Assembly: GCA_002347985.1 (NCBI GenBank)
Contig: DDYM01000034.1
Coordinates: 27,201 to 34,523 of the forward strand
DNA: 7,323 nt
Origin: Bacteroidetes bacterium UBA2234
GTDB taxonomy: Bacteria > Bacteroidota > Bacteroidia > NS11-12g > UBA955
Direction of reading: 5' to 3'
Below the pieces are notes generated by a model. It did no database searches and was not told the DNA's origin. It worked only from the letters and a program-made list of their open reading frames with translations. This document shows positions 6,340 to 7,323 of this stretch, in pieces; within the stretch, counting starts at the first letter, position 1; each line of letters begins with the position of its first letter. Made by a program: the position numbers and the translations under genes.

Positions 6340-7323
6340 GTGCGAGCCTCTAAATTACCCAACCAAGGTCTGTCGATTTTTACAGTGATGTCGGCACTGG
6401 CTGCCAAACACAATGCTATCAATCTTTCCCAAGGATTTCCAGAATTTAATCCGCCCGAAGAATTGGTGCAAAAAGTCAATGAATCCCTACTGAATGGCAA
6501 AAATCAATATTCGCCAATGTCGGGACAACAGAGCCTTCGAGAGGTGATTGCTGAACGACAGAATTCGTGGGGTAGGAGTTTTACAGTGAACCCGGATACC
6601 GATATTACCATTGTGCCCGGGGCAACCGCGGGTTTGTTTGCAACCTTTCAAGCTCTGGTAAACCGCGGTGAAGAAGTTATTCTTTTTGATCCATCGTACG
6701 ACAGTTATGCGCCTTCCATCATCTTGGCGGGAGGAATACCCGTCCGAATCCCGTTAAATCAAGACTTCTCAATGCCTTGGGAGCTTTTGAAATCACGTAT
6801 CAACAATCAGACAAGAATGATTGTGGTTAATACGCCTCACAATCCATTGGGATTGGTATTTTCACAAGAGGATTGGAATATGATGGCCTCGTTGGTTCAA
6901 AACACGGAAATACTTGTTTTGAGTGATGAGGTATACGAGCATATGGTTTTTGACGATAAAAATCACGTTTCAGTTCTCCAAATCCCTGAACTAGCCAATC
7001 AAGCCATTGCCATTTCATCGTTCGGTAAAACTTTTCATGCCACCGGTTGGAAGTTGGGTTATGTAACCAGCAACGCATCGTTAAGTGCTGAAATCAGAAA
7101 GGTGTATCAGTTTCTGGCATTTGCCGCCAACACACCGATGCAATTTGCCGCGGCGGAATTTTTACTTCAAAATCCAGATTACGAGAAGAGTGTCTCTCAA
7201 ATCATGCAAGCCAAACGCAATTATTTTGCCAATGGATTGAGTCATTCACGTTTTAAATTGCTGCCCTGCGAAGGTGCCTATTTTCAAATCGTAGATTATT
7301 CCGAAATTTCTGACCAATTGGAT
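6340..7323 (+). CDS. PLP-dependent aminotransferase, methionine/kynurenine type (YbdL-like), 3' end outside window
   Basis: The frame is open to the right edge: 328 codons of an expected 380-390, so about 55 residues are missing. This is a class I/II fold type I transaminase. Visible signatures are N-L-S-Q-G-F-P-E-F (28-36), Q-Y-S-P-M-S-G (56-62), G-A-T-A-G (94-98), F-D-P-S-Y-D-S-Y-A-P (116-125), N-T-P-H-N-P-L-G (164-171), S-D-E-V-Y-E (195-200) and the cofactor lysine K230 in S-S-F-G-K-T-F-H-A-T-G-W-K. The pattern is very close to E. coli YbdL, which prefers methionine. The start is uncertain. An in-frame TAG lies at 6310-6312, and the first ATG (6388) would remove the conserved S-K-L-P-x-x-G-x-x-I-F-T segment. 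The GTG at 6340 keeps this segment, and a GTG at 6325 is the other option. Exact substrate preference cannot be fixed from sequence. Confidence 0.93.
   Translation, partial: MRASKLPNQGLSIFTVMSALAAKHNAINLSQGFPEFNPPEELVQKVNESLLNGKNQYSPMSGQQSLREVIAERQNSWGRSFTVNPDTDITIVPGATAGLFATFQALVNRGEEVILFDPSYDSYAPSIILAGGIPVRIPLNQDFSMPWELLKSRINNQTRMIVVNTPHNPLGLVFSQEDWNMMASLVQNTEILVLSDEVYEHMVFDDKNHVSVLQIPELANQAIAISSFGKTFHATGWKLGYVTSNASLSAEIRKVYQFLAFAANTPMQFAAAEFLLQNPDYEKSVSQIMQAKRNYFANGLSHSRFKLLPCEGAYFQIVDYSEISDQLD

Noticed and set aside
6318..7078. Minus-strand frames opposite the aminotransferase
   Set aside because: They are antisense to conserved PLP-enzyme motifs and show no features of their own.
1..7323. 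Mobile element, CRISPR array, toxin-antitoxin or defence system
   Set aside because: No transposase, terminal repeats, regularly spaced repeats or known defence domains were seen on either strand.

Overview
The window looks like an ordinary chromosomal segment of a member of the Bacteroidota (Flavobacteriia- or Cytophaga-like). The evidence is a secreted protein ending in a gliding-motility-associated C-terminal domain (CHU_C, the type B sorting signal of the type IX secretion system), promoter boxes of the Bacteroidota form TAnnTTTG, start codons without Shine-Dalgarno sequences, and a tRNA gene without an encoded CCA end. I see no insertion sequence, phage gene, CRISPR array or plasmid function. 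I also see no clear candidate for a new multi-gene system.

Layout. Five protein genes and one tRNA lie on the minus strand, and one protein gene lies on the plus strand at the right edge. Read in the direction of transcription from about 6270 down to 1, the minus strand carries: (1) a CAT-anticodon tRNA, best read as the lysidine-dependent tRNA-Ile2, with its own promoter and a strong hairpin terminator; (2) a WaaE-like family 2 glycosyltransferase with a GTG start, followed after 11 bases by rnhB (RNase HII), so these two are probably co-transcribed; (3) dinB (Y-family DNA polymerase IV), preceded by an AT-rich gap with three TTGAC half-sites; (4) a secreted protein with PKD/Ig-like domains and a CHU_C sorting domain; (5) a secreted protein of at least 700 residues with TPR-like repeats followed by a CAP/SCP domain, running off the left edge. 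Divergent from the tRNA, a YbdL-like methionine/kynurenine-type aminotransferase starts at about 6340 on the plus strand and runs off the right edge.

Functional picture. The centre holds housekeeping genes: ribonucleotide and RNA-DNA hybrid processing, translesion synthesis, and probable surface-glycan assembly. The left third encodes exported proteins, at least one of which is probably handled by the type IX secretion system. The right end is amino-acid metabolism. These genes do not obviously form one pathway.

Points worth a second look are a perfect 12-bp inverted repeat inside the 3' end of dinB, the half-site cluster in front of dinB, the TPR-CAP architecture of the left-edge protein with a substitution at a usual CAP histidine, a one-base insertion in the D-arm of the tRNA, and three genes whose candidate -7 boxes lie only 4 to 5 bases before the start codon. 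All intergenic gaps are under 300 bases.
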